A stretch of 64,000 nucleotides of DNA from Halarcobacter anaerophilus (GTDB lineage Bacteria > Campylobacterota > Campylobacteria > Campylobacterales > Arcobacteraceae), in assembly GCF_006459125.1 (NCBI RefSeq), contig NZ_CP041070.1:1860001-1924000 (forward strand), given 5' to 3'. This document shows positions 17,109-26,391 of this stretch, piece after piece; within the stretch, counting starts at the first letter, position 1; each line of letters begins with the position of its first letter. Both the position numbers and the translations under genes were made by a program. The notes beneath the pieces are model-generated. The model had not been told where the DNA came from and searched no databases. It saw nothing but the letters and a program-made list of their open reading frames with translations.

Positions 17109-17495
17109 CTTAAAAATAATCCTGAATTCAGAAGAATTAATACACAAAAGACAATTCAGAAGATAATTGAATTACTTCCTCTTAAAATGAAGAAAGGGGT
17201 CAAATTCGCCTATATTAGGAATCAAATCTTCTTTTTTGTATTAACACATCCTGTTTATAAAATGGAGTTTGAGTATAACAAGAGTTTAATAAATGACTTA
17301 TTAAAAAAATCTAACATCGCAAATATTGATGAAATACGATTTTTCGTAACAAACAAAATAGAAAAAAAAGAAAAGCCTTATGAAACACCAAGCAGTTACC
17401 AAGAGCGTTCTTACGGTATATTTGAAAACTCAATCAAAGATGAAAATTTACATGAAAAGTTTGAAGAGATAAGACAAATTATAAAAAACTCTTAA
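17079..17495 (+). CDS. DUF721/DciA-like protein
   Basis: A 138-residue basic protein whose N-terminal 100 residues resemble the DUF721 family (DciA-like), which in many bacteria helps load the replicative helicase DnaB. Visible features are the helical start, then FAYIRNQIFFFVLTHP and the helix KMEFEYNKSLINDLL. It has no Shine-Dalgarno and is predicted leaderless. It overlaps the divergent lipoprotein gene by 30 bases at its 5' end and the convergent metallopeptidase gene by 17 bases at its 3' end. Confidence 0.65.
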   Translation: MKKLNEILCHLKNNPEFRRINTQKTIQKIIELLPLKMKKGVKFAYIRNQIFFFVLTHPVYKMEFEYNKSLINDLLKKSNIANIDEIRFFVTNKIEKKEKPYETPSSYQERSYGIFENSIKDENLHEKFEEIRQIIKNS

Positions 17496-18117
17496 ACTCT
17501 TTTACTCTTTGCTTATAATCTTTGCAATAAAGTTCAACCAAAGCCCAAAAAGATTTAGAGTGGTTTTTATGTGTTATATGTGCCAATTCATGAACAACTA
17601 CATACTCAATCAAAGAAATAGGAAACTTCATTAATAAAATATTAAAATTTAACTCGTTTTTATAATTGCAACTTCCCCAAGTTCTTTTGTTTTTTCTAAA
17701 TTTTATTGCCGTGGGTTTCAAATTCATAAGAGAAGAGTATTCCAAAACTATTTTGGGAATCAGTTTTTTAGCCTCTTGTTTATAAAAACCATCTATATTT
17801 CTCTCATCTAAATTTTTATGTTTAATGCCTAAAAAAAGGAATTCATCATCATTTAGCAGATTTTTGTTCATCTGCTCTAAGTTTTTTTCAATCCAATCTT
17901 TTTTGTTTTTTATTAAAAGCTTTGCATCATCCAATGAGAAGTAACTATGAGAGGTAATAATTATCAAATCATAAGATTTAAGTCTTAAATAAGTATGTTT
18001 TTGACCTCTTTTTTTTTGTAAATTTACGGTAACCGTTCTATTATTAATATATGTTGAAAAATTCAAACTAATCCTTAAGTAACTTTTAGATATAATCCAC
18101 GAAATATTATGTCTCAT
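17479..18117 (-). CDS. YgjP/DUF45-type zinc metallopeptidase
   Basis: M48-like metallopeptidase of the YgjP (DUF45) family. The zinc motif HELAHITHKNHSKSFW carries HExxH plus the downstream histidine, and WGSCN is the family's second hallmark. The open frame extends to 18201, but that would cross the start of the divergent aspartate aminotransferase gene. An ATG at 18117 (MRHNISWIIS) is more likely, and the true start may be later still, because the aspC promoter also lies here. Confidence 0.85.
   Translation of the reverse strand: MRHNISWIISKSYLRISLNFSTYINNRTVTVNLQKKRGQKHTYLRLKSYDLIIITSHSYFSLDDAKLLIKNKKDWIEKNLEQMNKNLLNDDEFLFLGIKHKNLDERNIDGFYKQEAKKLIPKIVLEYSSLMNLKPTAIKFRKNKRTWGSCNYKNELNFNILLMKFPISLIEYVVVHELAHITHKNHSKSFWALVELYCKDYKQRVKEFKSFL
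18091..18096 (+). promoter_or_regulatory. -10 box of the aspartate aminotransferase gene
   Basis: TATAAT at 18091-18096, about 60 bases upstream of the start codon at 18156, with GAGGG at 18143-18147 as the ribosome binding site. It overlaps the predicted first codons of the divergent metallopeptidase gene. Confidence 0.5.
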
Positions 18118-18155
18118 AATATTAACATATTGAAAATTATTAGAGGGAAAAACTA

Positions 18156-19322
18156 ATGAAAATTGCGCAGAGAATGGAGAATTTATCTCCGTCAGTAACA
18201 ATGGCTATTACTGCTTTAGGTAGAGAACTTAAAGCGCAAGGTAGAGACATTTTAAGTTTTAGTGCCGGGGAACCGGATTTTGATACACCTGATGTTGTTA
18301 AAAACGCTGCTATTAAAGCAATAAAAGACGGTTTTACGAAATATACAGCAGTTGAAGGTATCACTGAAACAAAACAAGCAATTATAAAAAAACTAAAAAA
18401 AGATCACGGACTAAATTACGAACCTGCTCATATTGTTATAAGCAATGGAGCAAAACACTCTTTATTCAATTTATGCCAAGTTTTAATTGAAGAAGCAGAC
18501 GAAGTAATTATCCCTGCACCTTATTGGGTAACATACCCGGAACAAGTTAAATTTTCAGGTGGAGTACCTGTATTTATTGAGACAGATGATTCATCAGACT
18601 TTAAAATAACAGCTAAACAGTTAAAAGAGGCTATTACGCCAAAAACTAAAGCTATGATTTTAAATACACCTTCAAATCCAAGCGGAGCTGTTTATTCAAG
18701 AGAAGAGCTAGAAGAGATTGCGGAAGTTTTAAAAGGAACCGATATTTTAGTTTGGTCTGATGAAATGTATGAAAAAATCATGTATGACGGAAAAGAGTTT
18801 ACAGCTGCTGCTTCAATCAGTGAAGATATGTACCAAAGAACTATCACAATCAACGGATTAAGTAAAGCAGTTGCTATGACAGGATGGAGATTTGGATATA
18901 TAGCAACTCCTAAAGTTGAAATTGTAAAAGCTATGACAAAACTTCAAGGTCAAGTAACTTCAAATATCAACTCTATCACTCAACATGCTGCTATTCCTGC
19001 ACTTCAAGGCGATGCAGATGCAGATATTGAAATGATGAGAAAAGAGTTTGAAAAAAGAAGAAATATCGCTGTTGAATCTTTTAACGCTATCAAAGGTTTA
19101 AGTTGTGTATCTCCACAAGGAGCTTTTTATCTTTTTGTAAATATAAAAGAGATTTCATCAGATTCTATGAAATTTGCAGCCGATCTTTTAGAAGAGAAAG
19201 GTGTAGCTGTCGTACCTGGACTAGCTTTTGGTATGGAAGGTTATTTTAGATTCTCTTTTGCTACGGATTTAGTAAGTATTCAAGAGGGGATAAAAAGAAT
19301 AAAAGATTTTATAGAAAAATAG
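18156..19322 (+). CDS. aspC: aspartate aminotransferase (class I/II PLP enzyme)
   Basis: PLP-dependent aminotransferase of 388 residues in the thermophile-type aspartate aminotransferase (Ib) subgroup. It has FSAGEPDFDTP at the N-terminus, NTPSNPSGAVYSREEL, WSDEMYEKIMYDG and the PLP lysine in NGLSKAVAMTGWRFGY. It interconverts aspartate and oxaloacetate with glutamate. The next gene, a cation transporter, starts seven bases after its stop, so they probably share a transcript. Confidence 0.92.
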   Translation: MKIAQRMENLSPSVTMAITALGRELKAQGRDILSFSAGEPDFDTPDVVKNAAIKAIKDGFTKYTAVEGITETKQAIIKKLKKDHGLNYEPAHIVISNGAKHSLFNLCQVLIEEADEVIIPAPYWVTYPEQVKFSGGVPVFIETDDSSDFKITAKQLKEAITPKTKAMILNTPSNPSGAVYSREELEEIAEVLKGTDILVWSDEMYEKIMYDGKEFTAAASISEDMYQRTITINGLSKAVAMTGWRFGYIATPKVEIVKAMTKLQGQVTSNINSITQHAAIPALQGDADADIEMMRKEFEKRRNIAVESFNAIKGLSCVSPQGAFYLFVNIKEISSDSMKFAADLLEEKGVAVVPGLAFGMEGYFRFSFATDLVSIQEGIKRIKDFIEK

Positions 19323-19329
19323 TTTTAAA

Positions 19330-20235
19330 ATGACAGCACAAAAAAAAGCCACCGTCGTATCAAGTAGTGTTGCCGCACTTTTAACCTTACTTAAACTGGT
19401 TGTCGGGATTGCCAGTGGATCGGTTGCAGTTTTGGCTTCTGCAATTGATTCTGTTTTAGATATGTTTGTATCTGTATTTAACTACTTTGCAATTAATAAT
19501 TCAGAAAAACCAGCAGATGAAACTTTCAATTACGGACGTGGAAAGATAGAAGCACTAGCTTCTGTTATTGAAGGAACAATTATCAGTATATCGGGTATTT
19601 TTTTACTCTATCAAGCAGTAGAAAAAGCCATAAAAGGTGAAGTTTCTCACTACTTGGGAATATCTTTAACCGTAATGATTATTTCATTGATTATTACCGT
19701 ATGCTTAGTTCTTTTCTTAAACAAAGTTGCAAAACAAACACAAAATATGGTTATAAAAGCCGATGCTTTACACTATAAGACCGATGTTTATACAAACTTG
19801 GCTGTTTTGATATCTTTAGTACTCGTAAATTTTACTGGAATCGAACTAATTGACGTAATTGTAGGTGGCGGTATCTCTATTTTTATTATCTATTCTGCTT
19901 ATGAACTAATTCAAGAAGGAGTTTTAGTTTTATTAGACAGAGCAGTAGATGAAGAGATTGTCGAAAAAATCGTTAAAATAATTGAAGCCGAGGATAGAGT
20001 AAATACTCACCATCTTTTAAAAACAAGAGAAGCAGGCAATCAAACATTTGTTGACGTACATTTAGTTTTTGATTGTCTAATTACACTTATGGAAGCCCAT
20101 AGAATAACAGATAGAATTGAAGATAAAATCAAAATGATAGATCTAAAAAGAGACTGGATTATAAATACTCATATGGATCCTTATGATGACTTTGAAATAA
20201 ACGATTCTACTGAAAAAACTTGCTCAATAGAGTAA
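19330..20235 (+). CDS. cation diffusion facilitator family transporter (FieF-like)
   Basis: Inner-membrane divalent-metal/proton antiporter, 301 residues. It has six helices with the metal site AIDSVLDM in helix 2 and DALHYKTDVYTN (D-x-x-x-H/D) in helix 5, then a cytoplasmic domain with LLKTREAGNQTFVDVHLVF and ITDRIEDKI. The FieF subgroup usually exports Zn2+ or Fe2+. It lies directly behind the aminotransferase gene. Confidence 0.9.
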   Translation: MTAQKKATVVSSSVAALLTLLKLVVGIASGSVAVLASAIDSVLDMFVSVFNYFAINNSEKPADETFNYGRGKIEALASVIEGTIISISGIFLLYQAVEKAIKGEVSHYLGISLTVMIISLIITVCLVLFLNKVAKQTQNMVIKADALHYKTDVYTNLAVLISLVLVNFTGIELIDVIVGGGISIFIIYSAYELIQEGVLVLLDRAVDEEIVEKIVKIIEAEDRVNTHHLLKTREAGNQTFVDVHLVFDCLITLMEAHRITDRIEDKIKMIDLKRDWIINTHMDPYDDFEINDSTEKTCSIE

Positions 20236-20288
20236 AAAATATTTCTTTTATAAAAATAATCTGCTTACAGTTATAGTTTAACTTTATA

Positions 20289-20297
20289 TGATATAAT
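20289..20297 (+). promoter_or_regulatory. extended -10 box of the universal stress protein gene
   Basis: TGATATAAT at 20289-20297 matches the extended -10 form common in Campylobacterota. The expected leader is about 27 bases. Confidence 0.55.
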
Positions 20298-20330
20298 CAA
20301 ATAAATAATATTTTAATTTTGGAGTTTACT

Positions 20331-21188
20331 ATGAACAATACGGAAAACATAGTTGTAGGAATTGATGCTACAACATCGAGTATAGAGATACTTAAAAGAG
20401 CTATCCAATTAAGCAAAGAGAAAAAAGCAAAATTAATGCTAATCCATGTAATAAATCAATCATGGTTTAAAAAATTATTTCCTCATGTTGATACAAAAGA
20501 GGTAAAAGAAAAAATAGAATCTAAACTTGAAGATTTGTTAGAAAATGAAAGAATTGAAAAAAGTGAATATCAAATTAAAATCGTAGAGGGAAATCCTGCC
20601 GATGAAATTGTAAAATATGCAAAAGAGTTAAAAAGCAAATTGATTATAATAGGAGCAAACTCAAAAGAGGATTTCACTACTAAATTATTCGGTTCTACAG
20701 CTCATAAAGTGGCACAAAACGGACCTTGCCCTCTTCTTATAGTAAAAAACAGCTGCCAGGCTGAATATAAAAATATTTTGGCTTTTACCGATTTATCCGA
20801 TATTTCAAAAGAGAGTATACTTTTTGCAAAAAACTTTTTTGATAAAACAGATATAAAATTAATCCATGCCTACAAACAACTAACTGATTTTGTAATTTCA
20901 TTTTATAATGCTTCCCAAGACCAATATATTGCAAGAAAGCAGCTAAAAGAGGAAGCAAAAGAGGATTTTGATACTTTTGCAAAAGAAGTAGAAATTACAA
21001 ATAAAGAACTTTTGGAATCTTATTTCAATGTTACTGATATTTTAAAAGAAAAAGCAGAAGGTGAAAAAGCAGATTTGGTTGTATTAGGCTCAGCAGGAGT
21101 AAATAATGCAACATCAGCTTTACACGGTTCTGTTGCTGCATATTTAATGGAAACTTTAGATTGCGATATTTTACTTTTTGTTGAGTAA
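20331..21188 (+). CDS. tandem UspA universal stress protein
   Basis: Two UspA domains in one chain of 285 residues. The first (about 1-140) ends with the ATP-binding loop GANSKEDFTTKLFGSTAHKVAQ, and the second ends with GSAGVNNATSALHGSVAAYLME. The frame opens from a TTG at 20319, but GGAG at 20320 correctly serves the ATG at 20331 (MNNTENIVVG), so that start is chosen. It is a cytoplasmic stress protein with no specific partner visible. Confidence 0.88.
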   Translation: MNNTENIVVGIDATTSSIEILKRAIQLSKEKKAKLMLIHVINQSWFKKLFPHVDTKEVKEKIESKLEDLLENERIEKSEYQIKIVEGNPADEIVKYAKELKSKLIIIGANSKEDFTTKLFGSTAHKVAQNGPCPLLIVKNSCQAEYKNILAFTDLSDISKESILFAKNFFDKTDIKLIHAYKQLTDFVISFYNASQDQYIARKQLKEEAKEDFDTFAKEVEITNKELLESYFNVTDILKEKAEGEKADLVVLGSAGVNNATSALHGSVAAYLMETLDCDILLFVE

Positions 21189-21215
21189 TTTATAAAAAGT
21201 TTCAACAAAAAAACA

Positions 21216-21264
21216 GTGTGATAAGGGCTTAGTCTAAAACTTCTAATTAAGTCAGTTATCACAC
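21216..21264 (+). terminator. hairpin after the universal stress protein gene
   Basis: GTGTGATAA (21216-21224) pairs with TTATCACAC (21256-21264) around a long loop, followed by GATTTT. It is probably the 3' end of the stress protein transcript. Confidence 0.5.
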
Positions 21265-21347
21265 GATTTTAGATATTATCTTCTCTTAATTAAGAACTAA
21301 AACAGATTATAAACCTCTTTATTTTATTAGGAAAGAAAAATTAATAT

Positions 21348-23303
21348 ATGGCACTAATAGACTTACAAAACATAAATAAACAATATGATGTAAAAGTTAT
21401 CTTAAAAAATGTAAACTTCACTTTAACCCAAGGTCAAAGAATTGCTGTTATAGGACAAAACGGGCAAGGAAAATCAACACTTTTTAAAATAATTATGAAA
21501 CAAGTAGAACCTGATTTAGGAGAGATTTCTATTGATAAATCAATAAAAATAGAGATGCTTGACCAACAGCCTAAATTTAAAGCAGGTATAAAAGTCAGAG
21601 AAGCTATTGAAGAGCAGTTAACAGAACTTAAAACTGCTAAAATCGAATATGAACAAATCACAAATCAACTTATGAGTGATTATGAAAACAGTGAACTTTT
21701 AAAAAGACAGAGTGAACTTGCTACTTTTATCGAATTTCACAATGCTTGGGATTTGGATAATATGATTGAAAGGGTTTTAGAAGAGTTCCAGCTAAAACAG
21801 TATGAACACAAAGATGTAAATCTTTTAAGCGGTGGAGAACAAAGAAGAGTCTGCCTAGCAGGCTTGATTTTGAAAAAACCCGATGTTTTATTACTTGATG
21901 AACCTACAAACCATTTAGACGTTTATATGGTTGAATTTTTGGAATCTCTTCTTTTAAAAAATAATTTTACTCTACTTTTCATCTCACACGACAGATATTT
22001 TATAGATAATATTGCTACTTGCGTCGTAGAAGTAGAAGACGGAAATCTAAAAAAATTCAACGGAGGATACTCTTCATATTTGGAACAAAAAGCTCAACTT
22101 TTGGAAAACATACAAAAAGAGCATGAAAATCTTCTAAGACTCGTAAAAAGAGAAGCCCACTGGATGCAAAGAGGAGTAACGGCAAGAAGAAAAAGAAATG
22201 AGAGAAGAAAATCGGAATATTTTGAATTAAAGAAAAAAGCGAAATCAAATCCTTCTATCATAAGAAAAATGTCTTTGGAACTTCAAAGAGAGCAAAAAGC
22301 TTTTAACTCTCAAGAAAAACAGCAAAACAAAAGAAAAATGCTTTATGAGTTAGATAAAATCTCAAAAAGTTTGGGAGATAAACTCCTAATAAAAGATTTT
22401 TCAAGCAGGATTTTACAAAAAGATACTATTGCAATAGTAGGACCAAACGGCAGCGGAAAATCTACTTTGCTTAAAATTTTTATGGAAAAACTAAAAGTTG
22501 ACAGCGGAAAATTTAAAAAAGGCGATTTCAATATAGGATATTTTGATCAACAAAGAGAGATGCTAGATGATTCAAAAAACCTAATGGAGACTTTCTGCCC
22601 AAACGGCGGGGACAGAGTTGTTTTGGATGACGGCAGAAATATGCATGTTTTTGGCTATCTTAAAAACTTTCTTTTTCCAAGAGAGTATTTAGATAAAAAA
22701 ATAGGCGTATTAAGCGGAGGAGAAAAAAACAGAGTTGCCCTTGCACTTCTTTTTACAAAAAAAGTAGACTGTCTGATTCTTGATGAACCGACAAATGATT
22801 TGGATATTCCTACAATAAATATTTTAGAAGAGTATTTACAAAACTTCCAGGGAGCTTTAATATTTGTATCTCATGACAGATATTTTGTAGATAAAATTGC
22901 AAAAAAACTCTTTGTGTTTAAAGGTCAAGGTTTGGTTGAAGAGAGTTTTCAACCCTATACGGAGTATTTAGAGATTGAAAAAGAGTTAAGAGAGTTGGAT
23001 GCTTTTGAAACTCAAACTTCAAAACAAAATAGTAAAAACAGTTCTTTGGAGCAAAAAAACAAAGCTCAAAACAAACTTTCATATAAAGACCAAAGAGAGT
23101 ATGACTCTTTACCAAAAGAGATAGAAGAACTTGAAGAAAAAATAGAAAAGATAAACAACTGTTTATCAAACCCTTCTTGCTATGAAGAAAAAGGTATAGT
23201 AGCAGTTTCAAAAGAGTTGGAAGAGGCAGAAAATATATACGAAGAAAAAGTAGAAAGATTCCTTGAATTAGAGGAATTGGTTGAAACCTTTAACTCAAAA
23301 TAA
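21348..23303 (+). CDS. uup: ABC-F ATPase, Uup type
   Basis: Soluble ABC-F protein of 651 residues with two ATPase cassettes. Walker A motifs are GQNGQGKST and GPNGSGKST, signatures LSGGEQRRV and LSGGEKNRV, and Walker B regions LLLDEPTNHLD and LILDEPTNDLD. A C-terminal coiled coil of about 90 residues marks the Uup branch, which works on ribosomes and affects replication-related DNA stability. It is a stand-alone gene with no transporter partner. Confidence 0.92.
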   Translation: MALIDLQNINKQYDVKVILKNVNFTLTQGQRIAVIGQNGQGKSTLFKIIMKQVEPDLGEISIDKSIKIEMLDQQPKFKAGIKVREAIEEQLTELKTAKIEYEQITNQLMSDYENSELLKRQSELATFIEFHNAWDLDNMIERVLEEFQLKQYEHKDVNLLSGGEQRRVCLAGLILKKPDVLLLDEPTNHLDVYMVEFLESLLLKNNFTLLFISHDRYFIDNIATCVVEVEDGNLKKFNGGYSSYLEQKAQLLENIQKEHENLLRLVKREAHWMQRGVTARRKRNERRKSEYFELKKKAKSNPSIIRKMSLELQREQKAFNSQEKQQNKRKMLYELDKISKSLGDKLLIKDFSSRILQKDTIAIVGPNGSGKSTLLKIFMEKLKVDSGKFKKGDFNIGYFDQQREMLDDSKNLMETFCPNGGDRVVLDDGRNMHVFGYLKNFLFPREYLDKKIGVLSGGEKNRVALALLFTKKVDCLILDEPTNDLDIPTINILEEYLQNFQGALIFVSHDRYFVDKIAKKLFVFKGQGLVEESFQPYTEYLEIEKELRELDAFETQTSKQNSKNSSLEQKNKAQNKLSYKDQREYDSLPKEIEELEEKIEKINNCLSNPSCYEEKGIVAVSKELEEAENIYEEKVERFLELEELVETFNSK

Positions 23304-23305
23304 GA

Positions 23306-23311
23306 TATAAT
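23306..23311 (+). promoter_or_regulatory. -10 box of the YqeY gene
   Basis: TATAAT three bases after the uup stop codon and about 34 bases before the next start codon, with AAAAAGGA as the ribosome binding site. Confidence 0.5.
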
Positions 23312-23344
23312 CTTACTAAATACAGCATTAAAAAAGGACGTTTA

Positions 23345-23788
23345 ATGAGTTTAAAACAACAATTAAAAGATGATTTAAAAGTTGCAATGAGAGAAAAAAA
23401 CATTGTAAAAAGAGATTCAATCAGAGCAATAAATACTATGATAAAACAGATTGAAGTAGATGAAAGAAAAGATTTAAATGACGCAGATGTTATAAAATTG
23501 ATTCAAAAAGGTATAAAACAAAGAGAAGAGTCTATAGCTCAATACAAAGAGGCAGGAAGAGATGAACTTGTTGAAAAAGAGCAAGGACAAATTGATGTAT
23601 TTAACGAGTATATGCCAAAACAATTAAATGATGAAGAGTTAGAAGCAGGACTAAAAGAGATAATTGCAGCAGTAAATGCTCAATCGATGAAAGATATCGG
23701 TAAAGTAATGGGACAAGCTACCAAAAAATTTGCCGGTGTTGCAGACGGAAAAAGAATTAATGAAATGACAAAAAAAATCTTAGGATAA
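23345..23788 (+). CDS. GatB/YqeY-domain protein
   Basis: A 147-residue YqeY-family protein whose fold resembles the tail of amidotransferase subunit GatB. Family motifs include MREKNIVKRDSIRAI, QREESIAQYKEAGR, YMPKQL and GKVMGQATKKFAGVADGKRIN. It possibly interacts with tRNA; no enzymatic role is established. Fifteen bases separate it from the diguanylate cyclase gene. Confidence 0.9.
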   Translation: MSLKQQLKDDLKVAMREKNIVKRDSIRAINTMIKQIEVDERKDLNDADVIKLIQKGIKQREESIAQYKEAGRDELVEKEQGQIDVFNEYMPKQLNDEELEAGLKEIIAAVNAQSMKDIGKVMGQATKKFAGVADGKRINEMTKKILG

Positions 23789-23802
23789 GATAGGATTTCA
23801 GT

Positions 23803-25062
23803 ATGGATTCAAAAGTACAACAAGTAGTAAAAGAGACCATTTTAAACCTTCATAAAAAAGGAATTCCAGCAACTCCGAGTGAATATCAAAAAGAGTTCTG
23901 TGAAATATCTAAAGTTTATGATTTTTCCGTACAAGAGTGTGAAGTTTTTAAAAAATTTGTAGAAAAACTTAGTAAAAATGAACAAATTGAGATTAAGAAT
24001 AAAGAGATCGCTACTTTTGAAGATTTGATTCCAATTTTATTAAACAGAGTATCAAAAGAGAATCTGGACTCCCTTGCAAAACTTTTCCAGCAATCTATAA
24101 CTCCTTCAATCAGTATTGATATAGATGAAGATCTGCATAAATTTTCCGTAAAAATCGGTAATTCCCCTGCTCTTATGTTTGAAGATGATATTCAAAAAGA
24201 GATGCAGAATTTTATTACTAAAAGATTTGAAGCCGATAAAAAAGTAGTAAAAGAGAAAACGGCAGAAATTGCAAAAATGCTGACTTTGATGGGACAATAT
24301 TTCAGTGATGCCATTCAAAGCAGCGGAAACGGTTCAAAAGAAGTTTCCAATATAAAATCAGAAATTCAATCTATGGATATGCAAGCACCCAATATAGAGA
24401 CATTGACAAACTTACAATCAAAACTTATAAGTGCCGCAAAATCAATAGAAAATGAGATGAGTAATGTAGGAGAGAAACTCTCTTCGGGGAAATCGGAAGT
24501 TGAAACTTTGGAACAAAAAGTAATCCAACTTCAAGAAGAGCTGGAAAAAACAAGACAAGAGAGTATTAAAGATCATTTGACAGGACTTCTTACAAGAAGA
24601 GCTTATGATGATGCAATAAAAAGAATAGAGAATAATTTTATTCGAAATAATACTCAATATGCCATTGTTTTCTTTGATCTTGACCATTTTAAAAAAATCA
24701 ATGATAGTTTCGGACATGAAGCAGGAGATGTGGTTTTATCTACTTTTGCAAAGGTTTTAGGAAAAAACACCCGCGATTTGGATGTTGTATCTAGATATGG
24801 AGGAGAAGAGTTTGTTGCAATTGTTCATTTTAATTTAAAAAGAGAGTTGCTTAAATATTTAAAAAGAATAAAATCAATTATTCAAGAAAACAACTTTTTA
24901 TATAAAAATAACAAAATACACGTAACCTTTTCAGCAGGAGTTGCAATAAGAAACAACCACAGCAGTTATGACAGTACAATTCAAAAATCCGATATGCTCT
25001 TATATCAGGCAAAAGAGAGCGGCAGAAATAAAATAATTTTAGAAGATGGAACGGTTATTTAA
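23803..25062 (+). CDS. GGDEF diguanylate cyclase
   Basis: Makes cyclic di-GMP. The C-terminal GGDEF domain (about residues 255-419) shows DHLTGLLTRRAYD at its start, FFDLDHFKKINDSFGHEAGD and the active GGEEF motif. The N-terminal 250 residues are cytoplasmic, with a long coiled coil (about 200-255) but no recognisable sensor domain or membrane helix. I see no RxxD inhibitory site in the expected position. The last 17 bases overlap the start of the NagZ-like gene. Confidence 0.9.
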   Translation: MDSKVQQVVKETILNLHKKGIPATPSEYQKEFCEISKVYDFSVQECEVFKKFVEKLSKNEQIEIKNKEIATFEDLIPILLNRVSKENLDSLAKLFQQSITPSISIDIDEDLHKFSVKIGNSPALMFEDDIQKEMQNFITKRFEADKKVVKEKTAEIAKMLTLMGQYFSDAIQSSGNGSKEVSNIKSEIQSMDMQAPNIETLTNLQSKLISAAKSIENEMSNVGEKLSSGKSEVETLEQKVIQLQEELEKTRQESIKDHLTGLLTRRAYDDAIKRIENNFIRNNTQYAIVFFDLDHFKKINDSFGHEAGDVVLSTFAKVLGKNTRDLDVVSRYGGEEFVAIVHFNLKRELLKYLKRIKSIIQENNFLYKNNKIHVTFSAGVAIRNNHSSYDSTIQKSDMLLYQAKESGRNKIILEDGTVI

Positions 25063-26140
25063 ATTTTTACTGCTTTTTACTTTTTTAATCTCTTACGGTT
25101 TTTCAAAAGATTTAACTTCCGAAGAGATTAAAAAACTTATCGGTCAAACTATTATTATAGGATTTGACGGAACAAAACTAACAAAATCATTAAAAAATGA
25201 TATCGATAAATACAATCTTGGAGGAGTAATACTTTTTAATAAAGATTATAAAACCAAACAAACAAAAAATATAATAAATCCGACACAGCTTAAAAAACTT
25301 ACGACCCAAATACAAAATTATTCAAAATATAAAATACTTATTTCAATAGACCAAGAAGGAGGAAAAGTAAGTAGACTAAATCCAGACAACGGTTTTAAAC
25401 TTTTTCCAAGTGCTAAAGAGATTTCAAAAAAAGATAAGACAGAGGCAAAAAAAGAGTATAAAAACTTGGCTTTAATGCTCAAAAAAGAAGGATTCAATCT
25501 AAATTTTGCTCCGGTTGTAGATTTGGCTAAAAATCCGGACAATAAAGTTATAGTAAAACTACAAAGAGCTTATTCAAAAGATGTTAAAGAAGTAGTAAAA
25601 TATGCTTCAATCTTTATTCAAGCACAAAAAGAAAATAATATATACTCCGTATTAAAACATTTTCCCGGGCACGGCTCTTCAAAAGCAGATTCCCATAAAG
25701 GTTTTGTGGATATTACAAAAAGTTGGAGTAAAGAAGAACTTCTTCCATACAAAGAACTAATAGAAAAAGAAGAAATCAACTTTATAATGACAGCCCACGT
25801 ATATAATAAAAATCTTGATGAAAAATATCCTGCAACACTCTCTTATAAAATAAACACAAAACTTCTAAGAAAAAAATTAAAATTCAAAGGTTTAATTATA
25901 AGTGATGATTTACAAATGAAAGCAATAAGTGATCATTATAGTTTAAAACAAAGAATAAAACTGGCAATCAATTCAGGAGTAAATATTCTGCTTTTCGGAA
26001 ACCAGTTGGATAATACAAGTCTGAAAGATATTGTTGAAACTATTTATGAATTAATATTGGAAAAAGAGATTGATTTATCAAAAATTTTAGAAACAAACAG
26101 ATTAATAAATAAAATTATTGATAAGAAAGAATTGCAATAA
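25046..26140 (+). CDS. nagZ: glycoside hydrolase family 3 protein, NagZ-like
   Basis: Beta-N-acetylglucosaminidase-like enzyme of 364 residues. Unlike cytoplasmic NagZ it begins with a signal peptide (LFKFLLLFTFLISYGFS), so it probably acts in the periplasm on peptidoglycan fragments. Motifs are ISIDQEGGKVSRL, the catalytic loop KHFPGHGSSKADSHKG with the His-Asp pair, and the nucleophile in IISDDLQMKAI. Its start lies inside the end of the diguanylate cyclase gene. Confidence 0.85.
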   Translation: MERLFKFLLLFTFLISYGFSKDLTSEEIKKLIGQTIIIGFDGTKLTKSLKNDIDKYNLGGVILFNKDYKTKQTKNIINPTQLKKLTTQIQNYSKYKILISIDQEGGKVSRLNPDNGFKLFPSAKEISKKDKTEAKKEYKNLALMLKKEGFNLNFAPVVDLAKNPDNKVIVKLQRAYSKDVKEVVKYASIFIQAQKENNIYSVLKHFPGHGSSKADSHKGFVDITKSWSKEELLPYKELIEKEEINFIMTAHVYNKNLDEKYPATLSYKINTKLLRKKLKFKGLIISDDLQMKAISDHYSLKQRIKLAINSGVNILLFGNQLDNTSLKDIVETIYELILEKEIDLSKILETNRLINKIIDKKELQ

Positions 26141-26225
26141 TAAGAGTTTGAAGACCAAGAAGAATCCATATGATTTTACTCATGTTTTGGTCAAAATATT
26201 TGCTAAAATTTTTCCAAAAATCCAT
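26115..26225 (-). CDS. 36-residue membrane peptide
   Basis: Reading leftward: AAAGGTGATAA then ATG, then MDFWKNFSKYFDQNMSK and a single membrane helix (IIWILLGLQTLIIAIL) ending SYQ. The good ribosome binding site and the clean amphipathic-helix-plus-membrane layout support a real gene. It overlaps the convergent NagZ-like gene by 26 bases at the 3' end. Function is unknown. Confidence 0.5.
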   Translation of the reverse strand: MDFWKNFSKYFDQNMSKIIWILLGLQTLIIAILSYQ

Positions 26226-26292
26226 TTATCACCTTTAAATATAATTTTACACTCTTTTTTTCATAAAATCAAATAATTAGCCTTTCAACTTT

Positions 26293-26328
26293 TTTGTAGG
26301 ATTTGGTATAAGATTTGTAGAAATTGGT
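26293..26328 (+). promoter_or_regulatory. direct repeat with 21-bp phasing: candidate AraC-type operator
   Basis: TTTGTAGGATTTGGT (26293-26307) and TTTGTAGAAATTGGT (26314-26328) match at 13 of 15 positions, with starts 21 bases apart, two helical turns. The downstream copy lies just upstream of where the -35 region of the following promoter would be. This is the classic placement for an AraC-family activator, and an AraC-family gene lies just beyond the regulated gene. Confidence 0.6.
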
Positions 26329-26352
26329 CTTCAAAAAGTCCCCTATTGCTCC

Positions 26353-26358
26353 TATAAT
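26353..26358 (+). promoter_or_regulatory. -10 box of the YqhD-like gene
   Basis: TATAAT about 33 bases before the start codon, followed by the ribosome binding site AAAAAGGA. It lies 25 bases downstream of the AraC-type direct repeat. Confidence 0.6.
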
Positions 26359-26391
26359 TCACCTACAAAATTAACAAAAAGGACAAAATAG

